Shown here one piece after another: positions 39,194 to 49,406 of a DNA stretch of 64,000 bases. Below the pieces are notes generated by a model. It had not been told where the DNA came from, made no database searches, and saw only the letters and a program-made list of their open reading frames with translations. The translations under genes and the position numbers were made by a program. Source of the stretch: Gammaproteobacteria bacterium (GTDB lineage: Bacteria > Pseudomonadota > Gammaproteobacteria > Steroidobacterales > Steroidobacteraceae); NCBI GenBank assembly GCA_025359205.1, contig JANYHD010000010.1, positions 1 to 64,000 on the forward strand, read 5' to 3'. How positions within the stretch are numbered: the stretch's first letter is position 1; each line of letters starts with the position of its first letter.

Positions 39194-41316
39194 ACAGCGC
39201 CGGCACAAACGAGGTCGCGAAGATCGAGCGGCGGGATTTCCTGTTCGAGCTGGGCACCGAGGAGCTGCCGCCCAAGGCGCTTCCGCAGCTCGAGGCCGCG
39301 CTCCGCGACGGGATAGCAGCGAATCTCAAAACCGCTGGCCTGCGCCACGGCGCCATTGAGTCCTTCGCGGCGCCGCGCCGGCTCGCGGTGCGCGTGCGGC
39401 GGCTCGCCGCGCAGCAACCGGACCAGGCGATCCGCCGCCGCGGACCACCACTGCGCGCAGCCTTCGACGGGAGCGGCGCGCCGACGCGCGCGGCGCAGGC
39501 CTTTGCCGCGAGCTGTGGCGTGGCGCTCGAGGCGCTGGGCCGCGAGCGCGACGAGAAGGACAACGAATACCTGTGGTATGGCGGCACGAAGCCTGGTGCC
39601 GCGACCGTGACGCTGCTGCCGCAGCTGGTCAGTGCAGCGCTCGACGCGCTGCCGATCCCGAAGCGCATGCGCTGGGGCGCAGGCGAGGCGCAGTTCGTGC
39701 GCCCGGTGCAATGGCTCGTGATGCTGTACGGCACCGACATTGTGCCGGCCACGATCCTCGAGACCGTGGCGGGACGCAGTACGCGCGGCCACCGATTTCA
39801 CGCGCCGCGCGAGCTGCCGCTGCGCACGCCGGCGGGCTATGAAAAGACGCTTTTGACGCGCGGCAAAGTCGTCGCCAGTTTTGTCGTGCGCCGCGAGCGC
39901 ATCCGCGCGCAGGTCATCGAAGCCGCGACGCTGGCCAACGGGCGCGCGCTCATCAGCGACGAGCTGCTGGATGAAGTGACCGCGCTGGTCGAATGGCCGG
40001 TGGCGGTGGCTGGGCGCTTCGATGAGCGGTTCCTGTCGCTCCCGCGCGAAGTGCTGGTCGCCACGCTCCAGGACCACCAGCGCTATTTCGCGGTGGAGGA
40101 TACGCGGGGCACATTACTGCCCTGGTTCATCACCGTGAGCAACATCGAGAGCCGCGAACCGGCCGTGGTGCGCCGTGGCAACGAGCGCGTGGTGCGCCCG
40201 CGCCTCGCGGATGCCGCCTTCTTCTGGGAGCAGGACCGGCGCGCGCCGCTGGCCTCACGCATCGAGGCGCTGGATCACGTCACTTTCCAGGCGCAGCTCG
40301 GTTCGATCGGCGACAAGGTGCGGCGCGTGGCTGCACTGGCGGCGAAGCTGGCCTCGACCTGCGGCGCGCAGCCCGCACGCGTGGCGCGCGCGGCGCAGCT
40401 CGCCAAGTGCGACCTGCTCTGCGCCATGGTGGGCGAGTTCCCGGAACTGCAGGGCGTGATGGGCGCCTACTACGCGCAGGCCGACGGCGAGGACGCCGAA
40501 GTCGCGACCGCGATCCGCGAGCACTACCTGCCGCGCGGCGCGGGCGATGTGCTGCCCGCGACGCCGAGCGGCATGGCACTCGCACTGGCCGACCGGCTCG
40601 ACACACTGGCCGGCATCTTCGCTACGGGTCAGAAGCCCAGCGGCACGCGCGATCCCTATGGCCTCCGCCGCGCCGCGATCGGCGTGCTGCGCCTCGCGCG
40701 CGAGTGCACGCTGGATTTCGACCTGCGCGCTTTGATCGAGCAGGCGGTCGCCGCGCAGTCAGTCGCGGAGCTGGCGCCGCGCGCCGCTACGGTCGGCGAT
40801 GAGGTCTACGGTTACGTGATGGAGCGGCTCCGTGCGCAGTATCTCGAGGACAAAGCAAGCGCCGTCACCACCGAGATCTTTGACGCCGTGCTCGCGACCG
40901 CGCCGCGCTCACTGCTGGATGCCGACGCGCGCATCGGCGCGCTGGTGAGCTTCCTTGCGCTCCCCGAGGCGGCGAGCCTTGCGGCGGCGAACCGGCGCAT
41001 CGCCAATATCCTGAAGAAGTCGACCGCGGGCGTGGCGGCGATGATCGATGCCTCGCTCCTGCAGGCGGGAGCGGAACGATCGCTCCATGAGGCGTTGCTG
41101 CGCCACCAGTCCACCGTCGAGGCCGCGCTGGCGCGCGCTGACTATCGCGGTGCGTTCACAGTGCTGGCGCGACTCCGGCCCGAGATCGACGCGTTCTTCG
41201 ATGGCGTCATGGTCAACGACCCCGACGCGCGCCTGCGCAACAATCGCCTGGCTATGCTGGGTGAACTGCGCGCGCTGTTCACGCGCATCGCCGACCTGTC
41301 GCGCCTGCCGGGTTAG
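39190..41316 (+). CDS. glyS: Glycyl-tRNA synthetase beta subunit
   Basis: The 708-residue tRNA-binding subunit that works with glyQ. Diagnostic parts are [25 protein letters not shown] at the N-terminus, [24 protein letters not shown], and FARAN-like HD-superfamily segment [24 protein letters not shown]. The C-terminus has the anticodon-binding helix bundle ([22 protein letters not shown]). Overlap with glyQ implies equal-level translation. Confidence 0.97.
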   Translation: MNSAGTNEVAKIERRDFLFELGTEELPPKALPQLEAALRDGIAANLKTAGLRHGAIESFAAPRRLAVRVRRLAAQQPDQAIRRRGPPLRAAFDGSGAPTRAAQAFAASCGVALEALGRERDEKDNEYLWYGGTKPGAATVTLLPQLVSAALDALPIPKRMRWGAGEAQFVRPVQWLVMLYGTDIVPATILETVAGRSTRGHRFHAPRELPLRTPAGYEKTLLTRGKVVASFVVRRERIRAQVIEAATLANGRALISDELLDEVTALVEWPVAVAGRFDERFLSLPREVLVATLQDHQRYFAVEDTRGTLLPWFITVSNIESREPAVVRRGNERVVRPRLADAAFFWEQDRRAPLASRIEALDHVTFQAQLGSIGDKVRRVAALAAKLASTCGAQPARVARAAQLAKCDLLCAMVGEFPELQGVMGAYYAQADGEDAEVATAIREHYLPRGAGDVLPATPSGMALALADRLDTLAGIFATGQKPSGTRDPYGLRRAAIGVLRLARECTLDFDLRALIEQAVAAQSVAELAPRAATVGDEVYGYVMERLRAQYLEDKASAVTTEIFDAVLATAPRSLLDADARIGALVSFLALPEAASLAAANRRIANILKKSTAGVAAMIDASLLQAGAERSLHEALLRHQSTVEAALARADYRGAFTVLARLRPEIDAFFDGVMVNDPDARLRNNRLAMLGELRALFTRIADLSRLPG

Positions 41317-41325
41317 CGCGTCCTC

Positions 41326-42027
41326 ATGCAGTGGCTGGCCTCGTTACTATTCACGATCTTCCTGTTTGCCTGGACCGGCTTCTACGCTGTGATGTTCACC
41401 GTCATCGGTCCCTTGATGCCGTTTCGCAAACGCTTTCCGATGGCGCGCGCCTGGGGCGGGGTGCTACTGGCCGTGCTGCGCGTCACCTGCCGCCTCGACT
41501 ACCGCATCGAGGGCGCCGAGAACCTGCCGGCGGGCAACCATATAGCGCTGATCAAGCACTCCTCGGCCTGGGAGACCTTCGCGCAGGTGGTGCTGGGGCC
41601 GCACCACGTGTGGGTGCTCAAGCGTGAACTCACCTGGGTGCCCTTCCTCGGCTGGGCGCTGCGACTCATGCACTGCATCGCGATCGACCGGGGCGCCGGC
41701 AAGAGCGCGGTGCAGAGTGTGCTCGAACAAGGCAAGGCGCGGCTCGCGGAAGGCGAGTGGATCGTGATCTTCCCGGAAGGCACGCGCATGCCGCCCGGCG
41801 AGACGCGCCGCTACGGCGTGAGCGGCACCCTGCTCGCCGCCGAGTCGGGCCGCATGATTGTGCCCGTGGCGCACGATGCGGGCTACTACTGGCCGCGGCG
41901 CGGCCTGTACAAGAAGCCGGGCACCATCCGCGTCGTCATCGGACCGCCGATCGCCGCGGCCGGGCGCGATCCGCGCGCGGTCAACGAGGAAATGCAGGCC
42001 TGGATCGAGGCGCACTCGCGCCACTAG
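41326..42027 (+). CDS. plsC: 1-acyl-glycerol-3-phosphate acyltransferase family protein
   Basis: A 233-residue membrane-associated acyltransferase that adds the second acyl chain to make phosphatidate. It has an N-terminal membrane helix (about 3-28), the catalytic block LIKHSSAWETFA (HX4E form common in this branch), the substrate motif FPEGTRMPPGETRRYG and IVPVAHDAG. It begins nine bases after glyS, a neighbourhood known in Xanthomonadales-like genomes. Confidence 0.9.
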   Translation: MQWLASLLFTIFLFAWTGFYAVMFTVIGPLMPFRKRFPMARAWGGVLLAVLRVTCRLDYRIEGAENLPAGNHIALIKHSSAWETFAQVVLGPHHVWVLKRELTWVPFLGWALRLMHCIAIDRGAGKSAVQSVLEQGKARLAEGEWIVIFPEGTRMPPGETRRYGVSGTLLAAESGRMIVPVAHDAGYYWPRRGLYKKPGTIRVVIGPPIAAAGRDPRAVNEEMQAWIEAHSRH

Positions 42028-42049
42028 CGCCACTCGCGCCACTGGCGCC
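42018..42049. repeat. 9-base tandem repeat at the plsC stop codon
   Basis: Three consecutive copies of GCGCCACTN (42018-42044) and a partial fourth run through the plsC stop codon at 42025-42027. A slippage would shift the protein's C-terminus by a few residues. Confidence 0.75.
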
Positions 42050-42280
42050 CGATCGTCATTCCGCACTGCACAGATTTGTGCACAGCAACGATTCCCGTGA
42101 CATGCCGCACAAGGCCAGCCACGAGCCCGCGCCGCGCTCAATTCCATAATCAACTTGCCGATACAGTCGGCGCGAATGCCGTAGACCTGGTGGCCGCGCC
42201 GCGTGTAATGCACATCGGCCGACCGAGGGGGACGGTGACGCAAGTTGTCCAGCGAGGAGATTTGCGCTTCCAGGATTTGC
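42050..42280. other. Intergenic stretch before the signalling operon
   Basis: About 230 bases between plsC and the hybrid kinase. I see no supported gene, RNA or clear terminator in it. Short palindromic parts are present (for example GTGCACA and CCGGCCG-like stretches). It must hold the promoter of the three-gene signalling run, but no convincing sigma-70 pair was found. Confidence 0.5.
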
Positions 42281-45200
42281 ATGACTCCCGACTTTCGCCA
42301 TTTGTTCGAATCCGCGCCCGGGCTCTACCTGGTCCTGACGAGGGATCTCACGATAGTCGCGGTAAGCGATGCTTACCTTCGGGCCACCATGACCCGGCGC
42401 GAGGAAATACTCGGCCGGCCTCTGTTCGAGGTCTTTCCCGACAATCCCGACGACACGGATGCCACCGGCGTGAGCAATCTGCGCGCCTCGCTGCGGCGGG
42501 TGCTGCAGGATCGCGTCGCCGACGAGATGGCGATACAGAAATACGACATCCGGCGGCCCGAAGCCGAGGGCGGTGGCTTCGAAGAGCGCTACTGGAGCCC
42601 AGGGAATTCTCCCGTCCTCGACGCCGAAGGCGCCGTGGAGTACATCATCCACCGCGTCGAAGACGTCACCGAAGCCGAACGACTCAAACAGCAGGGCAGC
42701 GAACAGAACCGGGTCAACGAGCAGCTCCGGCGGCACGCGGCACAGATCGAGACCGAGGTATTCCGGCGCGCCAACGAAAATCAGCGGCTCAACCGCGAGC
42801 TCAGCGAAGCGAGCCGGCGTTGGGAGCAGGCTGAGAAGAATGCCAAGGCATCGCCATTTCCGCGCTGGCTACTGGCGATGTCGCTGGTGGTGCTGGGCGC
42901 GATGGCGCTAACGCTGGTCTGGAGCGCCGTCAATATATACAGGAATAACTCCGAGGTTCAGCTCGAACTGCGCATCAAAGGGCTGAGCGGCAAGATCAAT
43001 CACTTCGACGATGTCCTGACCATGTCCGTGCGGCTGGCGGTCATCACGGCCGAGCCGGCCTGGGAGGGTCGCTATCGGGACTTCGAACGGCAACTGACAG
43101 ACGCGCTCTACCAGGCCACCACCAACACCGCGGGGTCGGGAATAGCCGTTCCGAGCGCGCAGGCCGCCGCCGCCAGGCGGCAGCTCGCCATCATGGATCA
43201 TCAGATCTTTGCCCTGATCAACAAGGACCAGATTGATCAGGCGGGACAAATATTGACCAGCGAGACGTACCGGACCCAGAGAACACTCTTTTCCCAGGGC
43301 GCCGCTGCCCTGATCGAGCAGGTGGACCTGGGGTTGGCACGCAGCGAGGAGCAGCGAAACTTCGCCACGATTGTCGCCATCATTGTGTTCGGTGCTGCCA
43401 TCGCGCTGCTGTGCGCGATCTGGCAGACGGTATTGCGGCGGGGCACGGAATGGCGCAATGCCCAGCTGGTCAGCTTCGACATGCTGGCCCGTGCGCAGCA
43501 GGTGCTGCACGCGAGCGAAACAACCTTTCGCGGCTTGATGGAGTCGGCCCCCGATGCCATCGTCGTGGTGAACCAGGCGGGCTCGATCGAACTGGTGAAT
43601 GCCCAGGCGGAGCGCATGTTTGGCTATGGCCGCGATGAGCTGCTGGATCACCCCATCGAGGTGCTGATGCCCAAGCGCTTTGCCACTGGGCACATGGCGC
43701 TGCGCGGCAAATTCCATTCGGCTCCGGTCGTGCGCAACATGGGAGGTGCCCTTGAATTGTTCGGCACCCGCAAGGACGGCACGGAATTTCCAGCCGAGAT
43801 CAGCCTGAGTCCGCTGGAGACCGCCAACGGGCGCCGCGTCATCAGTGCGATCCGCGATGTCACGGTACACAAGCAGGAACAGGCGCGGCTCAAGGAACTG
43901 AACGAGACCCTGACCAGCCTGAACCAGGAGCTGGTTGTGGCCAAGGAAGCGGCGATGGCCGCCAACAGCGCCAAGAGTGAATTCCTGGCCAGCATGAGCC
44001 ACGAAATACGCACGCCGATGAATGGCATCATCGGCATGGTCGACGTGCTGACGCAGAGCAGCCTGATGGGCCCGCAGGTCGAGATGGTCGGCCTGATTCG
44101 CGAATCCGCCGATTCGCTGCTGACGATCATCGACGACATCCTCGATTTTTCGAAGATCGAGGCCGGCCGGCTGGACGTCGAGAGCCTGCCTATTTCAATA
44201 TCTGACGTCGTGGACAAGACCTGCGGGTTGTTGAACCGCCTGGCCGAACGCAACGGCGCGACACTGACCGTTTTCGTTGATCCGTCCATTCCGGCCTCAG
44301 TACTCGGGGACGCAGTAAGACTGCGCCAGGTGCTGACCAACCTGACGAACAACGCCATCAAGTTTTCCAGCGGCCTGCAGCGCCCGGGAGTCATATCGGT
44401 ACGCGCCGTACGGGTGAATCCCGATCACGACCGCGTGGTCGTGGAATTTCGCGTGACCGACAACGGCATTGGCATAGACGCGGCGACGCTCGCGAAGCTG
44501 TTCACCTCCTTCACCCAGGCTGACGCCTCGACCACCCGTCGGTATGGTGGCACCGGGCTGGGCCTGGCGATCTCCAAGCAGCTGAGCACGCTGATGGGCG
44601 GGGATATCACGGTGAAAACGCACCCGGACCATGGCTCCACATTCACGGTGCAGATACCTTTCCTGCCAGCGCCGCCGCCGATCGCCGCTGTTGAGCCGCC
44701 GTCAGAAATTGCGGGGTTGGACTGCCTGGTCATTGGTGAGCACGCGGGCCTGGGCAATGACCTCGCGACCTATCTCACCGCCGACACAGCAGCTGTCACG
44801 CATGTGCCGGACCTGACTGCGGCGTGCCAATGGAGCCAGGCGCGCCCGCCCGGGCTCGCAGTGTGGGTCGTGGATGCCGGCAATGCGGCGTCGGCATCCA
44901 GGGAATTGCTGGCCGCCATCAAGGCACGCGCCGATCTCGACCTGCGCGCCGTCCTGGTCGTGGTCGGGCGCGGTCAGCGGCGCAATCCGCGCGTCCAGGC
45001 CGATGGCATCGTCATGATCGATGGCAATGCCCTCAGCCGCCGGTCGCTGGCCAAGGCCGTGGCCATAGCTGCCGGTCGCGCCTCGCCAGAGCCGGTCATT
45101 GATCCTGACCAGCGCAGTGCGATCAAGGTAACGCCACCGACGCGCGCAGTCGCCATCGCGCGGCGCCAGTTGATACTTGTCGCCGAGGACAACGAAATCA

Positions 45201-45952
45201 ACCAGAAAGTCCTCAGGCAGCAGCTGGCGCAGCTCGGCTATGCGGCCGATTTCGCCACCAACGGCCGCGCTGCCCTGCAGCGCTGGAGCAGCGGCGACTA
45301 TGCCCTGCTGCTGACCGACCTGCACATGCCAGAGATGGATGGCTACGATCTCACCCTGGCGGTGCGCGCGCAGGAGAGCGGACGCTCACCCATGCCGATC
45401 ATCGCGCTGACAGCCAATGCACTGCAGGGCGAAGCCGAACGGTGTCGGGCCGTGGGCATGGATGAGTACCTGAGCAAGCCGGCCACGCTGGCGGAACTGG
45501 CCGCCGCTCTGGAGCGATGGCTGTCGACGCCGGTAGCACCTTCATCCGTGACGGCAACATTACCCGCGACGGCAAATTCACCCGTGACGGCGCCCGCAGC
45601 CGTGCAGGTGCGGGTGCTTGCAGCGCTCGTCGGCAGCGATCCACAGGTCATCGCCGAATTGCTGCGCGAATTCCAGGCCAGTGCCGCGCAACTGGGAGCA
45701 GCCCTGCTCGAAGCCGGTGCCGCCGGACGCGCGGCGGAAGCGGCGCGGATCGCGCACAAACTGAAGTCATCGGCGCGCTCGGTCGGGGCCCTCGAGCTCG
45801 GTGAACTCTGCGCCGCGGTTGAAACGGCCGGCACGGCGGGCGAGGCCGCAACGCTGCAGGCGCTGTTGCCGCGATTCAGCGCGGCGCTCGCAGCTGTGAA
45901 TGACTACCTGAGCGATTGGCATTGCGCAGCACCGCAGCCGCAACCCGCGTGA
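42281..45952 (+). CDS. Hybrid histidine kinase (PAS-TM-sensor-TM-PAS-HK-REC-Hpt)
   Basis: A 1223-residue membrane kinase. In order it has a cytoplasmic N-terminal PAS domain (about 5-130), a coiled coil (135-185), membrane helix 1 (about 195-218), a helical periplasmic sensor of about 140 residues, and membrane helix 2 (about 360-384). Then come a second PAS (410-530), HisKA with His574 in SMSHEIRTPMNGI, and HATPase with GGTGLGLAISKQL. A degenerate receiver without a clear acceptor aspartate comes next, then a complete receiver (VAEDNEINQKVL, LLLTDLHMPEMDG) and a C-terminal Hpt domain with His1159 in IAHKLKSSARSVGA. This supports a full phosphorelay within one chain. The start at 42281 is chosen because PAS begins at once; 42245 is also in frame. 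The next gene follows after 11 bases. Confidence 0.92.
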   Translation: MTPDFRHLFESAPGLYLVLTRDLTIVAVSDAYLRATMTRREEILGRPLFEVFPDNPDDTDATGVSNLRASLRRVLQDRVADEMAIQKYDIRRPEAEGGGFEERYWSPGNSPVLDAEGAVEYIIHRVEDVTEAERLKQQGSEQNRVNEQLRRHAAQIETEVFRRANENQRLNRELSEASRRWEQAEKNAKASPFPRWLLAMSLVVLGAMALTLVWSAVNIYRNNSEVQLELRIKGLSGKINHFDDVLTMSVRLAVITAEPAWEGRYRDFERQLTDALYQATTNTAGSGIAVPSAQAAAARRQLAIMDHQIFALINKDQIDQAGQILTSETYRTQRTLFSQGAAALIEQVDLGLARSEEQRNFATIVAIIVFGAAIALLCAIWQTVLRRGTEWRNAQLVSFDMLARAQQVLHASETTFRGLMESAPDAIVVVNQAGSIELVNAQAERMFGYGRDELLDHPIEVLMPKRFATGHMALRGKFHSAPVVRNMGGALELFGTRKDGTEFPAEISLSPLETANGRRVISAIRDVTVHKQEQARLKELNETLTSLNQELVVAKEAAMAANSAKSEFLASMSHEIRTPMNGIIGMVDVLTQSSLMGPQVEMVGLIRESADSLLTIIDDILDFSKIEAGRLDVESLPISISDVVDKTCGLLNRLAERNGATLTVFVDPSIPASVLGDAVRLRQVLTNLTNNAIKFSSGLQRPGVISVRAVRVNPDHDRVVVEFRVTDNGIGIDAATLAKLFTSFTQADASTTRRYGGTGLGLAISKQLSTLMGGDITVKTHPDHGSTFTVQIPFLPAPPPIAAVEPPSEIAGLDCLVIGEHAGLGNDLATYLTADTAAVTHVPDLTAACQWSQARPPGLAVWVVDAGNAASASRELLAAIKARADLDLRAVLVVVGRGQRRNPRVQADGIVMIDGNALSRRSLAKAVAIAAGRASPEPVIDPDQRSAIKVTPPTRAVAIARRQLILVAEDNEINQKVLRQQLAQLGYAADFATNGRAALQRWSSGDYALLLTDLHMPEMDGYDLTLAVRAQESGRSPMPIIALTANALQGEAERCRAVGMDEYLSKPATLAELAAALERWLSTPVAPSSVTATLPATANSPVTAPAAVQVRVLAALVGSDPQVIAELLREFQASAAQLGAALLEAGAAGRAAEAARIAHKLKSSARSVGALELGELCAAVETAGTAGEAATLQALLPRFSAALAAVNDYLSDWHCAAPQPQPA

Positions 45953-45963
45953 ACGTGCAAGCC

Positions 45964-47196
45964 ATGAATACCGCTGATCCACGCAGCGCACGCATCATTC
46001 TCCTGGATGACGACGCGCTCATGCTGCTGCTGCTGGCGCGCATGCTCAAGCAGCTCGGCTATACAAATGTGGTCACCTGCAATCACGGCGAACAGGCACT
46101 GCGGCAGCTTGACGGCCCCGGCGCGCCAGCCGACCTGATCATGCTGGACATCAATATGCCGGAGATGGATGGCATTGAATTCATCCGCCGACTGGCCGCC
46201 TGCCGCTACGCCGGCAGCCTGATATTGGTCAGTGGCGAAGGTGGCCGTGTTTTCGACAGCGTTGCGCGCCTGATTGAAGCGCAGCATCTCAACGCGCTGG
46301 GCCACCTGCACAAACCCGTGCAGCCGGAACAGTTGGCCGCGCTGTTGCGGCGGCTCCAGCCCAATGCCGGAGTTGGCACGCTGCAGCGCGCGACGCCACA
46401 TGCCTACGACGCCGAAGAGCTGCGTGCCGCCATCGTCGGCGGCCAGCTCGTCAATTATTATCAGCCTAAAGTCGCGCTGGAGACCGGCGAATTCGTCGGC
46501 GTGGAGTGCCTGGTGCGCTGGCAGCATCCGCGCGATGGCCTGGTCTTCCCGGATCAGTTCATCGGTCTGGCCACGGAACAAGGACTCATTGCCGAGCTAA
46601 CCAAAGCGGTCGTGACTGCAGCGCTGCAGCAGGCCAAGGCCTGGGGACGCGAGGGTCATCGGGTACCGATCGCGGTCAACGTCACCATGGATGATCTCAC
46701 GGCGCTCGATTTTCCAGACGTGATCGAAGCGTTGACGGCCGCCGCGGACATTGAAACGCAGCTGATTACACTGGAAGTGACCGAAGGGCAGATGCAGCGG
46801 AGCCTGAGCACCGTGCTCGATGTGCTGAGCCGACTGCAGTTGAAGCGCTTCCAGCTGGCGATCGACGATTTTGGCACCGGCCATTCCTCGCTGGCGCAGC
46901 TGCGCGACCTGCCGTTCGATGAACTGAAGATCGACCGCAGCTTTGTCCATGGCGCAACCGAGGACACGACGCGGCAAGCCATCTGTATCGCCAGCATTCG
47001 CATGGCGCACCAGCTGCGGATGCAGGTGGTGGCCGAGGGCATCGAGACGCGGGACGACTGGGATCTGTTGCGGCACCTGGGTTGCGATGCCGGTCAGGGC
47101 TATTTCATCGCCCGGCCAATGCCCGCCGCCGCGCTGATTGAATGGCTCACGAAGTGGCATGCGCAATACGGCGCCGCGGTCCCGCTTCAGGCATGA
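45964..47196 (+). CDS. Receiver-EAL c-di-GMP phosphodiesterase
   Basis: A 410-residue response regulator of the RocR/PvrR type. The receiver (about 8-130) has DDD for metal and the acceptor aspartate in LIMLDINMPEMDG. The EAL domain (about 150-400) has YYQPKVALETGEFVGVECLVRW (ECL instead of EAL), IDDFGTGHSSLAQLRDLPFDELKID and VVAEGIET, so the catalytic residues are kept. It would hydrolyse cyclic di-GMP when phosphorylated, probably by the kinase encoded 11 bases upstream. Confidence 0.93.
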   Translation: MNTADPRSARIILLDDDALMLLLLARMLKQLGYTNVVTCNHGEQALRQLDGPGAPADLIMLDINMPEMDGIEFIRRLAACRYAGSLILVSGEGGRVFDSVARLIEAQHLNALGHLHKPVQPEQLAALLRRLQPNAGVGTLQRATPHAYDAEELRAAIVGGQLVNYYQPKVALETGEFVGVECLVRWQHPRDGLVFPDQFIGLATEQGLIAELTKAVVTAALQQAKAWGREGHRVPIAVNVTMDDLTALDFPDVIEALTAAADIETQLITLEVTEGQMQRSLSTVLDVLSRLQLKRFQLAIDDFGTGHSSLAQLRDLPFDELKIDRSFVHGATEDTTRQAICIASIRMAHQLRMQVVAEGIETRDDWDLLRHLGCDAGQGYFIARPMPAAALIEWLTKWHAQYGAAVPLQA

Positions 47197-47209
47197 GGCG
47201 TTGCGAGAC

Positions 47210-48409
47210 ATGTCCTCCACTGCACGGTCCCAGGCATCGATCCTAGTCGCCTCCGACAGCACGGTCGATGCCACGCTGGTTAAGACCCTGCTCGAGGACG
47301 AATTCGGCACGATTGCCCTGAACGTGGACCCCGACAAGGCGGCGGCGGATTTTCGCGCCCACCAGCCCGATGTGCTGCTGCTGGCCTTCAAGCAGCTGCA
47401 GCGCTGCGAGGATTTCTACCTGGGCCTGTATCGTGTGGTCGACGGGCAGCCTCTGCCCCGGCACCGGGCCGTCATTCTCTGCACCAAGGAAGAAGTCAGA
47501 CACGCCTACCAGTTGTGCCGCCGCGGACTGTTCGACGACTACGTACTGTTCTGGCCCTTTACCCACGATGCGACCCGGCTGCAGCTTTCGGTGCATCACG
47601 CGCTGGCAGCGCTCGAGGCGGCTCCGGGCGATGAGGAATTGGCGGCCACCTGCGCGACCCAGGCGCTGCGCCTGCGGGAACTGGAGGGGCTGCTGTCACG
47701 GCAGTTTGCAAGTGGCCAGGAGCACCTGGCATCCACCGATCGAGCGCTGGCAGGCGCTGAGCGCGACATCGGCGCCGCCCTGGACGGCTTGTCGGCGCGG
47801 GTGCTGCGCGGTGACGCCGCGGGACAACTGCATGCGGATGGTCGCGCCGATGTCGCCGCGGATATTGCCCGCTGCAAGAGCGAGCTGGTACTGCCACAGC
47901 TGCAGAAAGTCGGCGCATCACTGCAGCCGGTCGCGCAGTGGGCTGGAGGCGTGCAGCAGTCCATCGCACCGTACCTGGAGGAAGCCCACGTCCTGGGCGA
48001 CCTTGCCGCACGGACGCCGCCGACCATATGCGTGGTGGATGACGATGAATTTCAACGCAAATTGACGGCGCAGATACTCGAATCGGAAGGTTACCGGATC
48101 AGGGGTGCCGCCAACGGCAGCGAGGCGATCAGCCTGCTGTCCCGAACCAGCGCCGATGTGGTTTTGATGGATTTTCTGATGCCGGACATGAACGGCCTGG
48201 AAGTGCTCGGTCGGTTGAAATCGGACCCGCGGCTCGGCTCGATCCCGGTGATCATGATCACGGGCAATAGCGAGCGCGGCATCGTCCTCGACAGTCGCAG
48301 ACTGGGTGCGGCCGACTTTCTCGTCAAGCCCTTCGACCGACAGACGCTGCTGGGTAAGATCGCGCGGGTGCTGAACAGGCCGCTAAATCGCGCCGCAGCT
48401 GTCCCGTGA
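47210..48409 (+). CDS. Double-receiver protein without output domain
   Basis: A 399-residue protein. The N-terminal part (about 10-130, ILVASDSTVDATLVKTLLED and PDVLLLAFKQLQRCEDF) resembles a receiver that has lost its acidic pocket and acceptor aspartate. A helical middle of about 140 residues follows. The C-terminal receiver (about 275-395) is complete: CVVDDDEFQRKLTAQIL, VVLMDFLMPDMNGLEVL and the lysine in DFLVKPFD. No DNA-binding or enzymatic output is present, so it may relay phosphate or act by protein contact. I start it at the ATG at 47210, 13 bases after the EAL gene. Confidence 0.85.
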   Translation: MSSTARSQASILVASDSTVDATLVKTLLEDEFGTIALNVDPDKAAADFRAHQPDVLLLAFKQLQRCEDFYLGLYRVVDGQPLPRHRAVILCTKEEVRHAYQLCRRGLFDDYVLFWPFTHDATRLQLSVHHALAALEAAPGDEELAATCATQALRLRELEGLLSRQFASGQEHLASTDRALAGAERDIGAALDGLSARVLRGDAAGQLHADGRADVAADIARCKSELVLPQLQKVGASLQPVAQWAGGVQQSIAPYLEEAHVLGDLAARTPPTICVVDDDEFQRKLTAQILESEGYRIRGAANGSEAISLLSRTSADVVLMDFLMPDMNGLEVLGRLKSDPRLGSIPVIMITGNSERGIVLDSRRLGAADFLVKPFDRQTLLGKIARVLNRPLNRAAAVP

Positions 48410-48422
48410 GCGTGAACAGGTC

Positions 48423-49301
48423 CTAGCGGCCGAGCGCCGCGTTCAGCTTGGACAACTCGCTCGCGGCGTCCGCGATGATCGCATCGGGCGCGGCCTTGGC
48501 GAGTCCCAAGCGCTGTGCAGCATGCGAAAGTGGCAAGGATTCGGCCAGCCTTGCGGGCGCGTCGTGATGCCTGTTAATCAGCGCGGCGCAGGCCAGCACA
48601 TCGGCGAGCGGCGGTCCCGGCCGTGCCTCTTGGTTGCGGCGCTCGTAGACCTCCACCGCTTCGATCACGTCCTCGGCGACATGCCAGCTCGCGAGCAGCG
48701 AACGTGCAAATTTGATGTGCCATTCCCGCACGATCGCCTGGTAGGCGAACGCGTCGGCGAGCAGCTGCGGATGGCGGCTGACGCGTGTGAGGATGTAGAC
48801 CTTGCCCACGCCCGCGACCAGTGCCGCGAACAACGCCGTGTCCGGGCTCATGCGCTGGCTGCGGCGGGCGACCACGCTGGCAGTGGAGGCGAAGCTGACG
48901 CTGTCGCGCCAGTTGCGGGTGAGCTGCTGCTCGATGTCGGCGTACTCGGCGCGCGCACGCAGCTGCGCCATCGCGAAACTGACCGCCGCCGCACGCAGAC
49001 TGTCGAAGCCCATGCGTGACACGGCGGTGCGCAAGTCGGTCACCTGGTGGCTGGAGGGATTCATGGCGGCGGAGTTCGCCAGGCTTACCACGCGCGCGGC
49101 GAGCATCGGCTCGGCGCCGACGATCCGCACTACCATCTCGGTGCTGACCGCGTCGTCGGCCAGCACCTGCTGCACGCGCAGCGCCACGTCCGGGTAGCTT
49201 GGCAGCTCGATCGGGCCAATCGACAGGGAGGCCGCGAGCTCACGCGCGAACGCTGAGCCGGCGCTTTCAGCCTGGGCTGCTGGTGCGACCTTGCTATCCA
49301 T
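48423..49301 (-). CDS. HDOD-domain protein
   Basis: A 292-residue protein whose central part is an HDOD domain (about 35-230): LPSYPDVALRVQQVLADD, LAARVVSLANSAAMNPS and FDSLRAAAVSFAM. HDOD is an HD-like fold usually without metal catalysis, often used as an adaptor in signalling and stress. Here the fourth position of classical HD residues is also missing. It converges with the signalling operon, 13 bases from its end, which suggests but does not prove a common theme. Confidence 0.88.
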   Translation of the reverse strand: MDSKVAPAAQAESAGSAFARELAASLSIGPIELPSYPDVALRVQQVLADDAVSTEMVVRIVGAEPMLAARVVSLANSAAMNPSSHQVTDLRTAVSRMGFDSLRAAAVSFAMAQLRARAEYADIEQQLTRNWRDSVSFASTASVVARRSQRMSPDTALFAALVAGVGKVYILTRVSRHPQLLADAFAYQAIVREWHIKFARSLLASWHVAEDVIEAVEVYERRNQEARPGPPLADVLACAALINRHHDAPARLAESLPLSHAAQRLGLAKAAPDAIIADAASELSKLNAALGR

Positions 49302-49370
49302 CCGGCCCTGTATCGGCCGGCGCCGGGCCCTACTGAAGCAGCGCGCTGGCCGCCGGAAATGCGAGCTGCG

Positions 49371-49406
49371 TCACACGGGCTGCATCACACGGGCTGCATC
49401 ACACGG
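49371..49406. repeat. 14-base tandem repeat at the RND gene stop codon
   Basis: TCACACGGGCTGCA occurs at 49371-49384 and 49385-49398 and is followed by a partial third copy. The stop codon of the RND permease (49399-49401) lies in the third copy, so each copy supplies a possible stop in the same position. Confidence 0.8.

Noticed and set aside
42170-42280. Cyclic di-GMP riboswitch before the signalling operon
   Set aside because: GGGGGACGGTGACGCAAG loosely recalls part of GEMM, but the conserved flanking elements are missing.
41464-42282. Minus-strand frame crossing plsC and the following gap
   Set aside because: It is antisense to plsC for most of its length, and its first 70 residues show no recognisable motif.
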